Source: Phascolarctobacterium sp.
GTDB taxonomy: Bacteria > Bacillota > Negativicutes > Acidaminococcales > Acidaminococcaceae
DNA: 64,000 nt
Direction: 5' to 3'
NCBI RefSeq assembly: GCF_030531065.1
Contig: NZ_JAUNOQ010000001.1
Span: forward strand, 62,001-126,000
Shown here: one piece after another, positions 1 through 8,485 of the stretch
Position numbering within the stretch: position 1 is the stretch's first letter
How the letters are laid out: every line of letters begins with the position of its first letter
The notes under the pieces: generated by a model
Databases searched by the model: none
Told to the model about the DNA's origin: nothing
What the model saw: only the letters and a program-made list of their open reading frames with translations
Made by a program: the position numbers and the translations under genes

Positions 1-1412
1 ACGAAATTGCCAACGTGGCCGGGGCCGAGGGCATTCGCTATATGCTGCGCGCTGGCAGGCAGATGCCGCTCAATTATTATGTGGAGCTGCCAAGCTGCGT
101 GCCTGCCACGCCTTGGGAGCATGCTGGCTGCGTTATGGAAGCTGCGGCTATTGCCGAGCTGCTGGAGGAGCCGGGAGTTTTAGGCCTGGGCGAGATGATG
201 AATGTGCCGGGCGTACTGCACAACGACGCGGAGGTTTTGGCGAAGCTGCGGCTATTCCTGAAAGCGGGGCGCATCGTCGACGGGCACGCGCCTTTGCTGA
301 CGGGGCGGGAGCTGCAGGCCTACGCTGCCAGCGGCATCTCTACGGACCACGAGGTCGTAAGCTGGGAGGAAGCAAAAGAAAAGCTGCGCGCCGGTCTGGC
401 CGTTTTAGTGCGAGAGGGCAGTGCTTCGAAAAATTTGCGGGCCATTTTGCAGGGCGCTGTCAGCGAGGGCATTGCTACCCGTAATTTTGCTTTCTGTACC
501 GATGATAAGCATTTGGCGGATATTCGCCGCGAGGGCACGATTCGCCATTGTGTGCGTCAGGCGGTGGCCTTGGGATTGCCGCCCGCCAAGGCTTTGGCTA
601 TCGCCAGCATTAACGCTGCGCAGATTTATGGTTTGCGACGTTTGGGCGCTATTGCTCCCGGCTGGCAGGCGGATATCGTAGTTTTTAAGAATTTGCAGGA
701 TTTTGAACCGCTGCGGGTTTTCCATCAGGGCAGGGACGCTTGGGCGGTATGCGCGGAAATTAAGCCGGTAACGCCGCCAGCGGTCTTGCGCGGCAGCGTG
801 CGGCCAGCCCCCTTCAGCGCCGCCGATTTTTCTTTAAGTAAATTTTTGCCTGATAAGGAATATCCCGTGATCAAAATGCTGCCGGATAATATCTGCACCG
901 AACGGGGTAGCATTCAAGGCTGCGAAATTGCTTCGGCCTTGGCGGCAGGGAAGTTGCACTTGATAGCTGTGCTGGAACGGCATCACGGTACCGGACATTT
1001 AGGTTTGGGGCTGTTGCAGGGCTACGGCCTGAGCGACGGCGCTGCCGCTACGACGGTGGCCCACGATTCCCATAATTTAATCGTTGCCGGCACCGACCCT
1101 GACGCTATGGCAATAGCGGCACAGGAGCTGGTGCGGGTGCAGGGCGGCTATACGCTTGTGCAGAACGGCAAAGTCGCAGGTACGGTGCCTCTCAATATCT
1201 GCGGCCTGATGAGCAGCGCGGATACGGAGAACTTAATAAAAAGCTTGGAAAATATCGCAGCGCTGGCTCATGCCCAGGGCGTGCCGAAGAACATCGACCC
1301 CTTTGTTTCCTTGAGCTTTATGGCGCTGCCGGTAATTCCCCGCCTGCGCATTACCGATATGGGACTTTTTGACGTGGATAAATTTCAATTTGTAGAAGGA
1401 ATGGGAGCGTAA
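1..1412 (+). CDS. ade: Adenine deaminase, 5' end missing
   Basis: C-terminal part of adenine deaminase (adenine to hypoxanthine plus ammonia, purine salvage, cytoplasm). The frame is open to the window edge: the codons before the GTG at 15 read E-I-A-N, matching the HPHEIANV region of the family, so the GTG is internal and roughly 110 N-terminal residues lie outside. Visible blocks are [25 protein letters not shown] and FCTDDKH of the metal-dependent amidohydrolase barrel, then the adenine-deaminase C-terminal domain ([42 protein letters not shown]). The next gene starts 1 base after the stop, suggesting co-transcription. Confidence 0.93.
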   Translation, partial: EIANVAGAEGIRYMLRAGRQMPLNYYVELPSCVPATPWEHAGCVMEAAAIAELLEEPGVLGLGEMMNVPGVLHNDAEVLAKLRLFLKAGRIVDGHAPLLTGRELQAYAASGISTDHEVVSWEEAKEKLRAGLAVLVREGSASKNLRAILQGAVSEGIATRNFAFCTDDKHLADIRREGTIRHCVRQAVALGLPPAKALAIASINAAQIYGLRRLGAIAPGWQADIVVFKNLQDFEPLRVFHQGRDAWAVCAEIKPVTPPAVLRGSVRPAPFSAADFSLSKFLPDKEYPVIKMLPDNICTERGSIQGCEIASALAAGKLHLIAVLERHHGTGHLGLGLLQGYGLSDGAAATTVAHDSHNLIVAGTDPDAMAIAAQELVRVQGGYTLVQNGKVAGTVPLNICGLMSSADTENLIKSLENIAALAHAQGVPKNIDPFVSLSFMALPVIPRLRITDMGLFDVDKFQFVEGMGA

Positions 1413-1413
1413 T

Positions 1414-2727
1414 ATGCATAAGCTTGTAGCGCAACTTATAGTTTACCGTAATCTGCCGCCGGACAATTTATTGCAGCCCCTGGCGGCTGTCTGCGAGGAA
1501 TTCAGCAGCGGCGTCTATCAGCGGGAGCAGCTGGTGGCCCGCATCTACGACCAGGTGCATAAGCTGCTGGACGTGGCGACGGTTTACGGCTTCGATAAAA
1601 ATTTATGGCATAATTATCTTACTTATTTATTGGTGAGCTGCGAGAATCCTTTCGCCATTACCTGTGAAAAGGAAGGCGCCTGCGACGGCAGCGTCAACCG
1701 GTTTGCGAAAAATGATTTTGCCGTGTTCAAGCAGCTTTTCGATTATGATTTCAGCGAGCTGGAGCAAAAGCTGCATATCAGCTGCTTTTCCATAATCAGT
1801 AATTACCGGGCAGTGGTGAAAAAGGAACGCCGCTATAATAAAAATATCAGCGAAAAGGTGCAGGCTTTAAGCGCCGCCATCGAGCAGGCCGCCGACGCCG
1901 AGGAAATTTTTAAGCTGGTAACGGATTTTTATAAAGCCTACGGTGTGGGCAAGCTGGGCTTGAACAAAGCCTTTCGTCTGGCGCATGAGGAGGCGGGCGT
2001 AGAGCTTGTTCCAATATCCAATACGGAAAGCATTACCTTCGACGATCTTATCGGCTATGAGCGGCAGAAGCAGCGCCTGATTGAAAATACAGAAGCCTTC
2101 GTCGCTGGCCGTCCGGCCAATAACGTGCTGCTGTTCGGCGACAGCGGTACGGGCAAGTCCAGCAGTATTAAGGCCGTCATCAATAAATATTACGACCAGG
2201 GGCTGCGGCTGATAGAAATTTATAAACATCAGTTCCGCGATTTGTCCGCCGTGATTGCCGGTATCAAAAACCGTAATTACCGTTTTATTATTTATATGGA
2301 CGATCTTTCCTTTGAGGATTTTGAAATCGAGTATAAATATCTCAAGGCTATTATCGAAGGCGGGCTGGAGGTGCGTCCCGATAATATTTTGATTTACGCT
2401 ACCAGCAACCGCCGTCATTTGATTAACGAAACCTGGAAGGACCGTAATGATTTGACGGAGGAGGACGGTATCTATAAATCGGATACCATGCAGGAAAAGC
2501 TGTCCCTGGTTAATCGCTTCGGCTGTACGATTTATTACGGACAGCCGGACCAAAAGGAATATTTCAATATTGTTTGCCAGCTGGCGCGGCGGCAGGGCAT
2601 TACGCTTGACGAAACGACGCTGTGCGCCGAGGCTAAAAAATGGGAGCTGAATCACGGCGGCGTTTCCGGACGCACGGCGCAGCAGTTTATCAATTATTTG
2701 CTGGGCGTAAGAGAGCCTGCCGAATAA
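1414..2727 (+). CDS. DUF815-family AAA ATPase
   Basis: 437-residue ATP-binding protein of the DUF815 family, whose members are AAA-type ATPases of unknown cellular role. The Walker A motif is [11 protein letters not shown] (about residue 244) and a Walker B-like segment [11 protein letters not shown] follows near residue 292; the N-terminal 200 residues are helical and specific to the family. The ATG is 1 base after the ade stop, so the two are probably translated from one mRNA. No feature links it to purine metabolism; the pairing may be only an operon association. Confidence 0.8.
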   Translation: MHKLVAQLIVYRNLPPDNLLQPLAAVCEEFSSGVYQREQLVARIYDQVHKLLDVATVYGFDKNLWHNYLTYLLVSCENPFAITCEKEGACDGSVNRFAKNDFAVFKQLFDYDFSELEQKLHISCFSIISNYRAVVKKERRYNKNISEKVQALSAAIEQAADAEEIFKLVTDFYKAYGVGKLGLNKAFRLAHEEAGVELVPISNTESITFDDLIGYERQKQRLIENTEAFVAGRPANNVLLFGDSGTGKSSSIKAVINKYYDQGLRLIEIYKHQFRDLSAVIAGIKNRNYRFIIYMDDLSFEDFEIEYKYLKAIIEGGLEVRPDNILIYATSNRRHLINETWKDRNDLTEEDGIYKSDTMQEKLSLVNRFGCTIYYGQPDQKEYFNIVCQLARRQGITLDETTLCAEAKKWELNHGGVSGRTAQQFINYLLGVREPAE

Positions 2728-2745
2728 TTTCAGCGGGAGGCAAGC

Positions 2746-3330
2746 ATGACAAATTTTACTAACATGATTTTTTGGTACTGGCTGTATAACCAATTATTCT
2801 TTTTGATTGGCGCCCTGGGCTTTCTGCTGGTGCTGTTCGTAGTCGGGCTTTTGGGCCTTGGCGGTATGGATACTGCCGTCAGCTTTGTTTTGGACGTGCT
2901 GCTGCTCAGCCTGCTGTACAAATGGTTCGGCCGCTTTTACTGGCGAGGACGGCTGGCGCAGTATGCGCAGGCGGGCAAAACGCTGGCGACGGCTGCCGTG
3001 CTGCCCGTAATTGCCGGCAGCGTGGTGCTGACCGTTTGCTTTGCGCTGGCAGGCGGCAATCATAAAGAAACGATGATTGGCATGCCCTTTTTGGCTGTGG
3101 TTAATCTTAGCTTTGCCTATCTGCCCTTAGCTAACAGCGTTTGGACTATGCTGGTGCTGGCAGTGGGCTTTAATTTGTTGTCGCTGGGCTGCTTTGTGCG
3201 TTATTGTCGGCAGTATGCGGCGCTGACGCTGCCTTGGCGTACTTTGGTTAAGTATTTGGCCGTTTGCTTTGCAATTTGTACGGGCGTAATTTATTATTTC
3301 ACGCTGGCCTTCGTCGCCGCCGTTAGATAA
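2746..3330 (+). CDS. Hydrophobic membrane protein, unknown function
   Basis: 194-residue integral membrane protein that I do not recognise. About five hydrophobic segments are visible (roughly residues 17-37, 46-62, 83-103, 120-150 and 172-191), separated by short Arg/Lys-containing loops. It begins 18 bases after the DUF815 gene with a GGGAGG ribosome site 6 bases upstream, and ends at a strong bidirectional terminator, so it is probably the last gene of the ade transcript. No conserved catalytic motif is evident. Confidence 0.6.
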   Translation: MTNFTNMIFWYWLYNQLFFLIGALGFLLVLFVVGLLGLGGMDTAVSFVLDVLLLSLLYKWFGRFYWRGRLAQYAQAGKTLATAAVLPVIAGSVVLTVCFALAGGNHKETMIGMPFLAVVNLSFAYLPLANSVWTMLVLAVGFNLLSLGCFVRYCRQYAALTLPWRTLVKYLAVCFAICTGVIYYFTLAFVAAVR

Positions 3331-3352
3331 GCATAAGTGAAAATGAAAAAAT

Positions 3353-3401
3353 GAACTGCCGCCTCAGGCTCAAAGGTCTGCGCGGCAGTTCGTTTTTTAT
3401 T
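3353..3401. terminator. Bidirectional intrinsic terminator
   Basis: The arms GAACTGCCGC (3353-3362) and GCGGCAGTTC (3382-3391) form a perfect 10-bp stem. A T-run follows on the plus strand (3393-3398) and an A-rich run precedes it (about 3340-3351), so it can end both the plus-strand operon and the minus-strand cupin gene. Confidence 0.85.
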
Positions 3402-3748
3402 CAGCATTTAATTATCAAAGCCTGCAAAAGCAAATCTTCGGCGGCGTCCTTGGCGTTGCCGATGGAATGGCTTTCGCCGCTGGGGCAGTGTACGGTGTCG
3501 CCGGGATGCAAAAGCATCGGCGTGCCGTTGTCGTTATATTCGGCCGTGCCCCGGAGTACGACGATGGTTTCGTTGTTGCCAGTGTGCTGGTGGTAGCCCA
3601 AATTGCAGCCGGGCTTGAGCGTTAACTTAGCGTACATTACTACGCTATCGTTTAGCAGGCTCTCGTCCAGATAATGTTCGATAATAATGTCGCCGTCGCC
3701 GCCGAAGCGGTTGGCGCAGATATCTGTTTTACTATTTTTAATCAACAT
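3401..3748 (-). CDS. Cupin-domain protein
   Basis: Small single-domain cupin of about 115 residues. The conserved barrel motifs are present: GYHQHTGNNETIVVLRG (motif 1, with the His/Glu metal ligands) and HPGDTVHCPSGESHSI (motif 2, second His). I place the start at the ATG at 3748 because GGGAGG lies 7-12 bases upstream; the in-frame extension to 3811 has no ribosome site. Substrate cannot be read from sequence; such stand-alone cupins include sugar-phosphate isomerases and small-molecule sensors. Confidence 0.8.
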   Translation of the reverse strand: MLIKNSKTDICANRFGGDGDIIIEHYLDESLLNDSVVMYAKLTLKPGCNLGYHQHTGNNETIVVLRGTAEYNDNGTPMLLHPGDTVHCPSGESHSIGNAKDAAEDLLLQALIIKC

Positions 3749-3830
3749 ACGCTTTGCCTCCCGTAAAGCTTTATTATATTCTATTATACTGCAAGCGGGG
3801 GAAAAAACCAAAAATTTTTCACGTTAGTGC

Positions 3831-3859
3831 TTTACAAATTTAATATACTAAAGTATAAT
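3831..3859 (+). promoter_or_regulatory. Promoter with embedded palindrome upstream of amino-acid binding protein
   Basis: TTTACA (3831-3836), a 17-bp spacer and TATAAT (3854-3859). The spacer and -10 overlap the palindrome TATACT-AA-AGTATA (3844-3857). Read on the opposite strand this contains ATACTTTAGTA, an 11-mer that recurs inside the permease promoter at 4762, which suggests a shared repressor site. Confidence 0.75.
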
Positions 3860-3925
3860 ATGTTTGTACTCACTAAGAAGTGCTTGCCTAGCAAGCGAAA
3901 ATTTTGCGAGAGGTGTAAAGGTGAA

Positions 3926-4702
3926 ATGAAAAAATTATTAGCTTTAGTTATGGGCCTGATGATGATGTTAATGATGGTTGCCGGCTGCGGCAGCGACGGC
4001 CCGAAAAAAATGGTTATCGGCCTGGACGATAATTTTGCGCCCATGGGCTATCGTAACGAAAAGAATGAAATCGTCGGCATGGATATTGATTTGGCTCGCG
4101 AGGCCTGCAAACGCGCCGGGATGGAGGTTGAATTCAAGCCTATTGATTGGGGCGCTAAGGAAGCCGAGCTGAAATCCAAACGCATCGACGCTATCTGGAA
4201 TTGCTTTACTGTTAATCCGGAGCGCGAAAAAGTTTACGGCCTGTCCAAGCCTTATATGGTTAACGCCCAGCTGGTAGTAGTACCTAAAGATTCTTCCATC
4301 CAAAAAATTGCCGACCTCAAGGGTAAGGTAGTTGCCGTGCAGGACGACAGCACCGGTTCTTATCTGCTGGAGCTGCCCGAAAACAAGGAATTAAAAGACT
4401 CCTTGAAGGATTACCGCAAATACCCGGACTTTGCCGCTATTTACATGGAGCTGGATAATAAGCGCGTGGACGCCGCTATTGTCGACGCCGTTCTGGCCCG
4501 CGGTTATTACGACAAACTGAAACCGGGACAATACAGAATTTTGGATGAAAACATGGGCGACGAGGTTGTAGCTATCGCTTTCCGCAAGGACGATAAGGAA
4601 TTTCTGCAGCGCATCGACAAGGCTATGGATGAAATGAAGAAAGACGGCACCTGCAAAAAGATTTCCGAAAAATGGATGGGCGCCGATATTACCAAATATT
4701 AA
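3926..4702 (+). CDS. Polar amino-acid ABC transporter, substrate-binding lipoprotein
   Basis: Family-3 solute-binding protein that delivers a polar amino acid to the permease and ATPase encoded downstream. The mature start ATG at 3926 gives an MKK signal peptide with the lipobox MVAGC, so the protein is a lipoprotein tethered outside the inner membrane. Family signatures include MDIDLAREACKRAG, the substrate-site segment NCFTVNPEREKVY and the domain-crossing stretch VAVQDDSTGSYLL. Separate promoters precede this gene and the permease, with a terminator between, so binding-protein excess can be set independently. The ribosome site overlaps GAGAGGTGTA at 3908-3917, which is complementary to the candidate sRNA at 6354. 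Confidence 0.9.
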   Translation: MKKLLALVMGLMMMLMMVAGCGSDGPKKMVIGLDDNFAPMGYRNEKNEIVGMDIDLAREACKRAGMEVEFKPIDWGAKEAELKSKRIDAIWNCFTVNPEREKVYGLSKPYMVNAQLVVVPKDSSIQKIADLKGKVVAVQDDSTGSYLLELPENKELKDSLKDYRKYPDFAAIYMELDNKRVDAAIVDAVLARGYYDKLKPGQYRILDENMGDEVVAIAFRKDDKEFLQRIDKAMDEMKKDGTCKKISEKWMGADITKY

Positions 4703-4718
4703 TGCAGTAAAATTTGCG

Positions 4719-4746
4719 AGGGCCGAAGCAGTTCGGCCCTTTCTTT
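4719..4746 (+). terminator. Intrinsic terminator after binding-protein gene
   Basis: AGGGCCGAA and TTCGGCCCT form a 9-bp perfect stem around a GCAG loop, followed by TTTCTTT. It separates the binding-protein gene from the permease promoter. Confidence 0.85.
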
Positions 4747-4755
4747 GTCCTTCCC

Positions 4756-4784
4756 TTGTAAATACTTTAGTAAAGTGCTACAAT
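4756..4784 (+). promoter_or_regulatory. Promoter of permease/ATPase operon with palindrome
   Basis: TTGTAA (4756-4761), 17-bp spacer, TACAAT (4779-4784). The spacer holds the 13-bp palindrome ACTTTA-G-TAAAGT, which includes ATACTTTAGTA as in the binding-protein promoter. An operator in the spacer would normally give repression. Confidence 0.75.
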
Positions 4785-4835
4785 AAAGCATGACTGACAT
4801 TACTGCGGTTGAAATTTTATTTGATGGAGAAAATT

Positions 4836-5480
4836 ATGGATTACGTTTTGAGAATCATCCCCCAGATGATGGAGGGCTGTGTAGTTTCCTTTCAGGTTTT
4901 TCTGATTACCATTGTGTTAAGCATTCCTTTGGGAATTTTGCTTAGCCTGGGCCGTGTGTCCGGCATTAAGCCCTTGCAGAAGCTGATTGGTTTTTATGTG
5001 TGGGTGCTGCGCGGTTCGCCGCTGATGCTGCAAATCTTTTTCGTTTACTTTGTGCTGCCGTCCGTAGGCGTGCGCCTGCCCGATTTTGAATCGGCCATCG
5101 TGGCTTTTGTTTTGAATTATGCAGCGTACTTCTGCGAAATTTTCCGCGCCGGTATTCAGGCTATTCCCCAGGGGCAATACGAGGCCGCGCATACCCTGGG
5201 CATGAATTATGTGCAGACCATGCGCCGCATTATCCTGCCCCAGGTAATCCGTATCATTCTGCCGCCTATCAGCAACGAAACTATTACGCTGGTTAAGGAT
5301 ACGTCCCTGGTTTATGTTTTGGCGATGAACGATTTAATGCGCACAGCGCGTAATCTGGTGCAGCGCGATTTCAGCATTACTCCTTTTATCGTAGCGGCAG
5401 TTTTCTATCTGGCGGCTACGCTGGTGCTGACCGTGCTGTTTGAGCGTCTGGAAAAGCACTTCTCCAGATACGACCAATAG
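4836..5480 (+). CDS. Polar amino-acid ABC transporter, permease
   Basis: Membrane subunit of the HisM/GlnP type (about 214 residues, five predicted membrane segments). The conserved coupling-helix EAA loop is visible as YEAAHTLGMNYVQTMRRII..PQ, and the N-terminal block WVLRGSPLMLQIFFVYF is typical. I choose the ATG at 4836, which has ATGGAGA 7 bases upstream; an in-frame TTG at 4809 and ATG at 4824 are alternatives. It lies 12 bases upstream of the ATPase gene and forms its membrane partner. Confidence 0.9.
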   Translation: MDYVLRIIPQMMEGCVVSFQVFLITIVLSIPLGILLSLGRVSGIKPLQKLIGFYVWVLRGSPLMLQIFFVYFVLPSVGVRLPDFESAIVAFVLNYAAYFCEIFRAGIQAIPQGQYEAAHTLGMNYVQTMRRIILPQVIRIILPPISNETITLVKDTSLVYVLAMNDLMRTARNLVQRDFSITPFIVAAVFYLAATLVLTVLFERLEKHFSRYDQ

Positions 5481-5492
5481 GAGGAGCCATAG

Positions 5493-6251
5493 ATGAATAA
5501 AATCAAAGCGCAAAATATCTGGAAAAATTTTAATAAGCTGGAGGTGCTCAAGGGCATCGACCTGGAGGTCAACGAGGGCGAGGTAGTAGCTGTTATCGGT
5601 CCGTCCGGCGGCGGTAAAAGCACGCTGCTGCGCTGCCTGAATAAGCTGGAAACTGTCGACCGCGGCAGTATCACCATCGACGGCGAGGTTCTGTGCCGCG
5701 AAACCGGTTCCGGTGCGGAATATGTAAACAAGAACGATGTGCGCCGCGTGGCCTGTAAAATGGGCATGGTGTTCCAGCAGTTCAATTTGTTTCCTCATAT
5801 GACGGTGCTGCAGAATCTTATCGAAGCGCCCGTAAACGTACAGAAGCGCGATAAAGCTCAGGCTATTAAGGAAGCGGAGGCGCTGCTGGCCAAGGTTGGC
5901 TTGTCCGATAAGCGGGACGAGTACCCCCGCAAGCTGAGCGGCGGCCAGCAGCAGCGCGTAGCCATCGCCCGCGCTTTAGCTATGAAGCCGTCCATTATGC
6001 TGTTTGACGAGCCTACCTCTTCGCTGGATCCGGAGCTGACGGGCGAGGTTTTGAAAACCATGCGCGAGCTGGCCGAAGAAAAAATGACTATGGTGGTAGT
6101 AACGCACGAGATGGCCTTTGCCCGCGAAGTGGCGACGAAGGTTGTGTTTATGGCTGACGGTCATGTGCAGGCGCAGGGCACGCCGTCAGAGATTTTCGAT
6201 AATCCGCAGAACGAGCGCTTGAAGGCTTTCTTAAACGTAATTCTCAAATGA
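5493..6251 (+). CDS. Polar amino-acid ABC transporter, ATPase
   Basis: 252-residue GlnQ/HisP-type ATPase. Walker A is GPSGGGKST (about residue 35), the Q-loop sits in [11 protein letters not shown], the signature is [15 protein letters not shown] and Walker B is [14 protein letters not shown], followed by the switch His in VTHEM. An AGGAGGAG ribosome site lies just upstream. Together with the genes at 3926 and 4836 it makes a complete importer for an amino acid (glutamine, glutamate, arginine or similar; specificity cannot be read from the sequence). Confidence 0.93.
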   Translation: MNKIKAQNIWKNFNKLEVLKGIDLEVNEGEVVAVIGPSGGGKSTLLRCLNKLETVDRGSITIDGEVLCRETGSGAEYVNKNDVRRVACKMGMVFQQFNLFPHMTVLQNLIEAPVNVQKRDKAQAIKEAEALLAKVGLSDKRDEYPRKLSGGQQQRVAIARALAMKPSIMLFDEPTSSLDPELTGEVLKTMRELAEEKMTMVVVTHEMAFAREVATKVVFMADGHVQAQGTPSEIFDNPQNERLKAFLNVILK

Positions 6252-6258
6252 ATATTTC

Positions 6259-6295
6259 ACAGCCGTTGGGTTTGCCGCCCGGCGGCTGTTTTTTC
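6259..6295 (+). terminator. Intrinsic terminator of amino-acid transporter operon
   Basis: ACAGCCG and CGGCTGT arms (6259-6265 and 6283-6289) with a T-run directly after. Confidence 0.85.
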
Positions 6296-6353
6296 ACAAA
6301 CATGTTACTAGCTGGACTAACTTTGGTCATATCCATTTGCTACAATAGTAATC

Positions 6354-6482
6354 GGAGAAAGGAAGAACCCCTTGAGCGAAGCAAGCGCTTCTTTCTAACG
6401 ACTCCACTAAACATATCTTTTCATCATACACCTCTCCTTAAATTACGCCGTACAGCACGCTAACGTACGGCGTAATTTTTTT
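6354..6482 (+). ncRNA. Candidate trans-acting small RNA with anti-Shine-Dalgarno region
   Basis: An extended -10 element TGC-TACAAT (6338-6346) predicts a start near 6354; the -35 is poor. The transcript would have three parts. First is a long 5' hairpin (GGAG.AAA.GAAG pairing with CTTC.TTT.CT and CTCC, about 6354-6413). Next is an unpaired pyrimidine-rich stretch ending ACACCTCTCCTT (6428-6439), complementary to AAGGAGAGGTGT-type ribosome sites. Last is a perfect 12-bp terminator stem (AATTACGCCGTA 6441-6452 with TACGGCGTAATT 6466-6477) running into seven Ts. No plausible protein is encoded. The segment 6427-6436 pairs over 10 bases with the ribosome site of the binding-protein gene (3908-3917) and over 8 bases with that of the Na/Pi symporter (9285-9292). 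Existence as an RNA is inferred from architecture only. Confidence 0.55.
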
Positions 6483-6504
6483 GCGCGTTGAAGGGAAATT
6501 AAAA

Positions 6505-6640
6505 ATTAGAAATTAGTCTCCCCTGCAAGGGAAGGAGAGCCGCCGTTAGGCGGCGGAGAAGTTGCGCGCAAGCACGCGCTAAATTGGGTAGAACCCTGGC
6601 AAGAGCGGCCGCGGAAGCGGCCGAATTAAGACGGGCGTGG
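6505..6640. repeat. Chain of short hairpins, REP/MITE-like
   Basis: At least three palindromes follow each other: an opening TCTCCCC..AAGGAGA pair, GCCGCC-gtta-GGCGGC, a GCGCGC/GCGTGC-rich pair and GCGGCC-gcggaa-GCGGCC. Composition and opening (TCTCCCC) resemble the elements at 46512 and 59912, suggesting a dispersed non-coding repeat family. Confidence 0.45.
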
Positions 6641-6701
6641 GTTTAGAACGAACCTTACATAAATTTTGCTAATTTTTGCGATAAGTCTAACTAATTTACT
6701 C

Positions 6702-6729
6702 TTGCCGGGGGGGACAAGTGTGGTATAAT
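6702..6729 (+). promoter_or_regulatory. Promoter with G-tract spacer
   Basis: TTGCCG (6702-6707), 16-bp spacer containing seven Gs, and extended -10 TGG-TATAAT (6721-6729). The spacer closely resembles that of the promoter at 63973-63999 (both have a G-tract then GACRAGT). It would start the structured RNA at about 6737. Confidence 0.65.
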
Positions 6730-6736
6730 GTATCCA

Positions 6737-6862
6737 AAGCAAGGTGCGGACGTGAGAGATTGCTCTGTCAGGGGTGGCAGAGAGTTAAAAAAGTCCGCTG
6801 CGAGTTATACTCTTTCCTTGCTGGCTGTTTGAGCTAGTGGGGCTGGGTGCCTACCAGTCCTA
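6737..6862 (+). ncRNA. Candidate structured RNA of unknown family (or long porin leader)
   Basis: Starting 7-8 bases after a good -10 box, the sequence can fold into an outer stem AGCAAGG (6738-6744) with CCTTGCT (6816-6822) and an inner stem GCGGAC (6746-6751) with GTCCGC (6793-6798). This encloses the hairpin CTCTG/CAGAG; a small GAGT/ACTC hairpin sits between the closing strands. Further 3' are CTGGCT/AGCTAG and GGGCTGG/CCAGTCC hairpins. There is no open frame of note and no clear terminator, so it may be a stand-alone RNA or the start of a 420-nt leader of porin 1. It is not a 4.5S, tmRNA or RNase P sequence I can recognise; a 6S-like RNA is possible but unproven. Confidence 0.45.
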
Positions 6863-6884
6863 CAAGCCTGCTTATAGAGCATCA

Positions 6885-6960
6885 TCTGCTTTGTTGCGGC
6901 TCCTAGACGTACTCCTAGTACGCCGTCGTCGCCCTTCCTCGCATCTAGCACTTTCTAATC
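6885..6960. repeat. Dispersed repeat with CGTACT-cct-AGTACG hairpin
   Basis: The stretch from the TTTGTTGCGGC block to the CGCATCTAGCACTT block carries a perfect 6-bp hairpin (CGTACT/AGTACG). It shares layout with 59680-59765 (GTTGTCGGC..ATACT-ttt-AGTAT..CTTGCC), suggesting diverged copies of one intergenic repeat. Confidence 0.4.
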
Positions 6961-7066
6961 AATCATTGCTTTACTAATCGCTGAATCGTTTGGCAATAAA
7001 TTTTACCACCCCGACTTCACCCAGTTTATAAATTGTCCGAGAGGAAAAACCTGAACCGCGAAGCGT

Positions 7067-7084
7067 GAGGAAACAAGGCAACTC
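7067..7084 (+). promoter_or_regulatory. Conserved porin-leader stem-loop, copy 1
   Basis: GAGGAAACAAGGCAACTC, 72 bases before the porin 1 start. GAG/CTC (extended to TGAG/CTCA here) closes a 12-nt loop GAAACAAGGCAA that is identical in front of all four porin genes. Confidence 0.7.
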
Positions 7085-7156
7085 ATAAGGAGCGGCGAGG
7101 CGAAGCTTTAAGGACATTTTATAAAAATAAAATAATCCTTAGAGGAGGAAAACAAA

Positions 7157-8335
7157 ATGAAAAAATCCTTAGTACTCGCAATGGCTATGGCATTGGGCGT
7201 AACCGCATCCGCTTACGCAGCCAATCCGTTCTCCGACGTTCCGGCCGGCCACTGGGCATATGACAGCGTAAACAAGCTGGCAGCAGCAGGCATTGTTGAC
7301 GGTTACGGCGACGCTACCTTCGGCGGCGACAAGCTGATGACCCGTTATGAAATGGCTCAAATCGTTGCTAAAGCAATGGCTAAAGGCGCTAACGTAGACA
7401 AACTGGCCGCTGAATTTGCTGACGAGCTGGATACTCTGGGCGTGCGCGTTGCTAACTTGGAAAAGAAAGCTGACGCTGTAAAGATTACCGGTGAAGTTCG
7501 TTATCACTACACTGATACGGATAGAGATTATGGTGCTGGTTATGCAACTAAGCTGCGTTCCCGTATTTGGTTCAACGGTCAAATTAACGATGACTGGACT
7601 TACACTGGCATGTTACAAAACGAGCAAGATCTTAAAGATGACGATGGCGAAGAAACTACAGATTTCCAACGCGCTTATGTAAACGGCAAATTGGGTGGCG
7701 TAGCAGTTCAAGGTGGTCGTTATAATTTGAAAGTTGCTGAAGGCAACGTATATGATAACCGCTTTGATGGCATTCAAGCTTCTTATGGCAAAGACGTTAA
7801 ACTGACCGCTGGTTATGGTAAAGCTGCTCAAAAAACTACTGATGTTGCTGATGAAGTTATCTATGCTGAACTGACTGGTAAAGTAGCTGGCTTGGGCTTA
7901 GCTGCTGGTTACTATAGCTTCAATGATATTGAAGGCATTGATGACTTAGATAACGATATTTGGGCACTGAGCGCAAACTACGCATTTGATAAGAATGTTA
8001 AATTAGGCGCTATGTATCTTAAAGGCGATGATTATGATATTAACGTTGATGATGATGGTTATGTAGTAACCGCATCCTACAAAGGCGCTAAAGCTTCCCA
8101 ACCCGGTTCTTGGGGCTTGGTAGCTAAATACTATGACCAGGGCTTAGGCACTTACATGGATCACACTATGAATGGTGCAGCAGATGACTTGTTTGGCTTC
8201 AAAGGCTACAGCGTATTTGCTAACTATGCTTTGGCTAAGAATATTGTAGCTCAAGTTGAATGGTATGACTTGGAAGATAAAGAAAATGGTGAAGACGCAG
8301 AAACCATTTGGACTCAGGTAGTATTCACTTTCTAA
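7157..8335 (+). CDS. OmpM-type SLH-domain porin, copy 1
   Basis: 392-residue outer-membrane porin of the Negativicutes type. The order is: signal peptide (MKKSLVLAMAMALGVTASAYA), SLH domain (FSDVPAGHWAYDSVNKLAAAGIVDGYGD, to about residue 75) that binds modified peptidoglycan, a coiled-coil stretch (DELDTLGVRVANLEKK), and a beta-barrel of alternating aromatic strands ending in VVFTF, whose last Phe is the assembly signal. It therefore tethers the outer membrane and forms a diffusion channel. The start has an AGAGGAGG ribosome site. The first 110 residues are nearly identical to porins 2-4 while the barrel loops differ; porin 2 is the closest copy. Confidence 0.93.
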   Translation: MKKSLVLAMAMALGVTASAYAANPFSDVPAGHWAYDSVNKLAAAGIVDGYGDATFGGDKLMTRYEMAQIVAKAMAKGANVDKLAAEFADELDTLGVRVANLEKKADAVKITGEVRYHYTDTDRDYGAGYATKLRSRIWFNGQINDDWTYTGMLQNEQDLKDDDGEETTDFQRAYVNGKLGGVAVQGGRYNLKVAEGNVYDNRFDGIQASYGKDVKLTAGYGKAAQKTTDVADEVIYAELTGKVAGLGLAAGYYSFNDIEGIDDLDNDIWALSANYAFDKNVKLGAMYLKGDDYDINVDDDGYVVTASYKGAKASQPGSWGLVAKYYDQGLGTYMDHTMNGAADDLFGFKGYSVFANYALAKNIVAQVEWYDLEDKENGEDAETIWTQVVFTF

Positions 8336-8367
8336 TCCAAGCGCAAGTTAATATTTCTCAAAAATTT

Positions 8368-8394
8368 AGGGACGGCTGCGGCCGTCCCTTTTTG
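8368..8394 (+). terminator. Terminator of porin 1
   Basis: AGGGACGGC-tgcg-GCCGTCCCT followed by Ts. The same hairpin, base for base, follows porin 2 (43268), consistent with recent duplication or gene conversion. Confidence 0.9.
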
Positions 8395-8485
8395 TCGATT
8401 TAGGCGCGCAAAGACCGCCGTACTTTCGCAGGTACGGCAGCCTTTGTTATGAGTAAAAATATTTTCATATAATTGCGCTAAACGC

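Noticed and set aside
6248-6463. 71-residue frame after the amino-acid transporter ATPase
   Set aside because: It spans an intrinsic terminator and the candidate sRNA, has no motif and no ribosome site of quality.
6702-6862. Identification as SRP RNA, tmRNA or RNase P RNA
   Set aside because: None of the conserved core sequences of those RNAs is present; left as unknown structured RNA.
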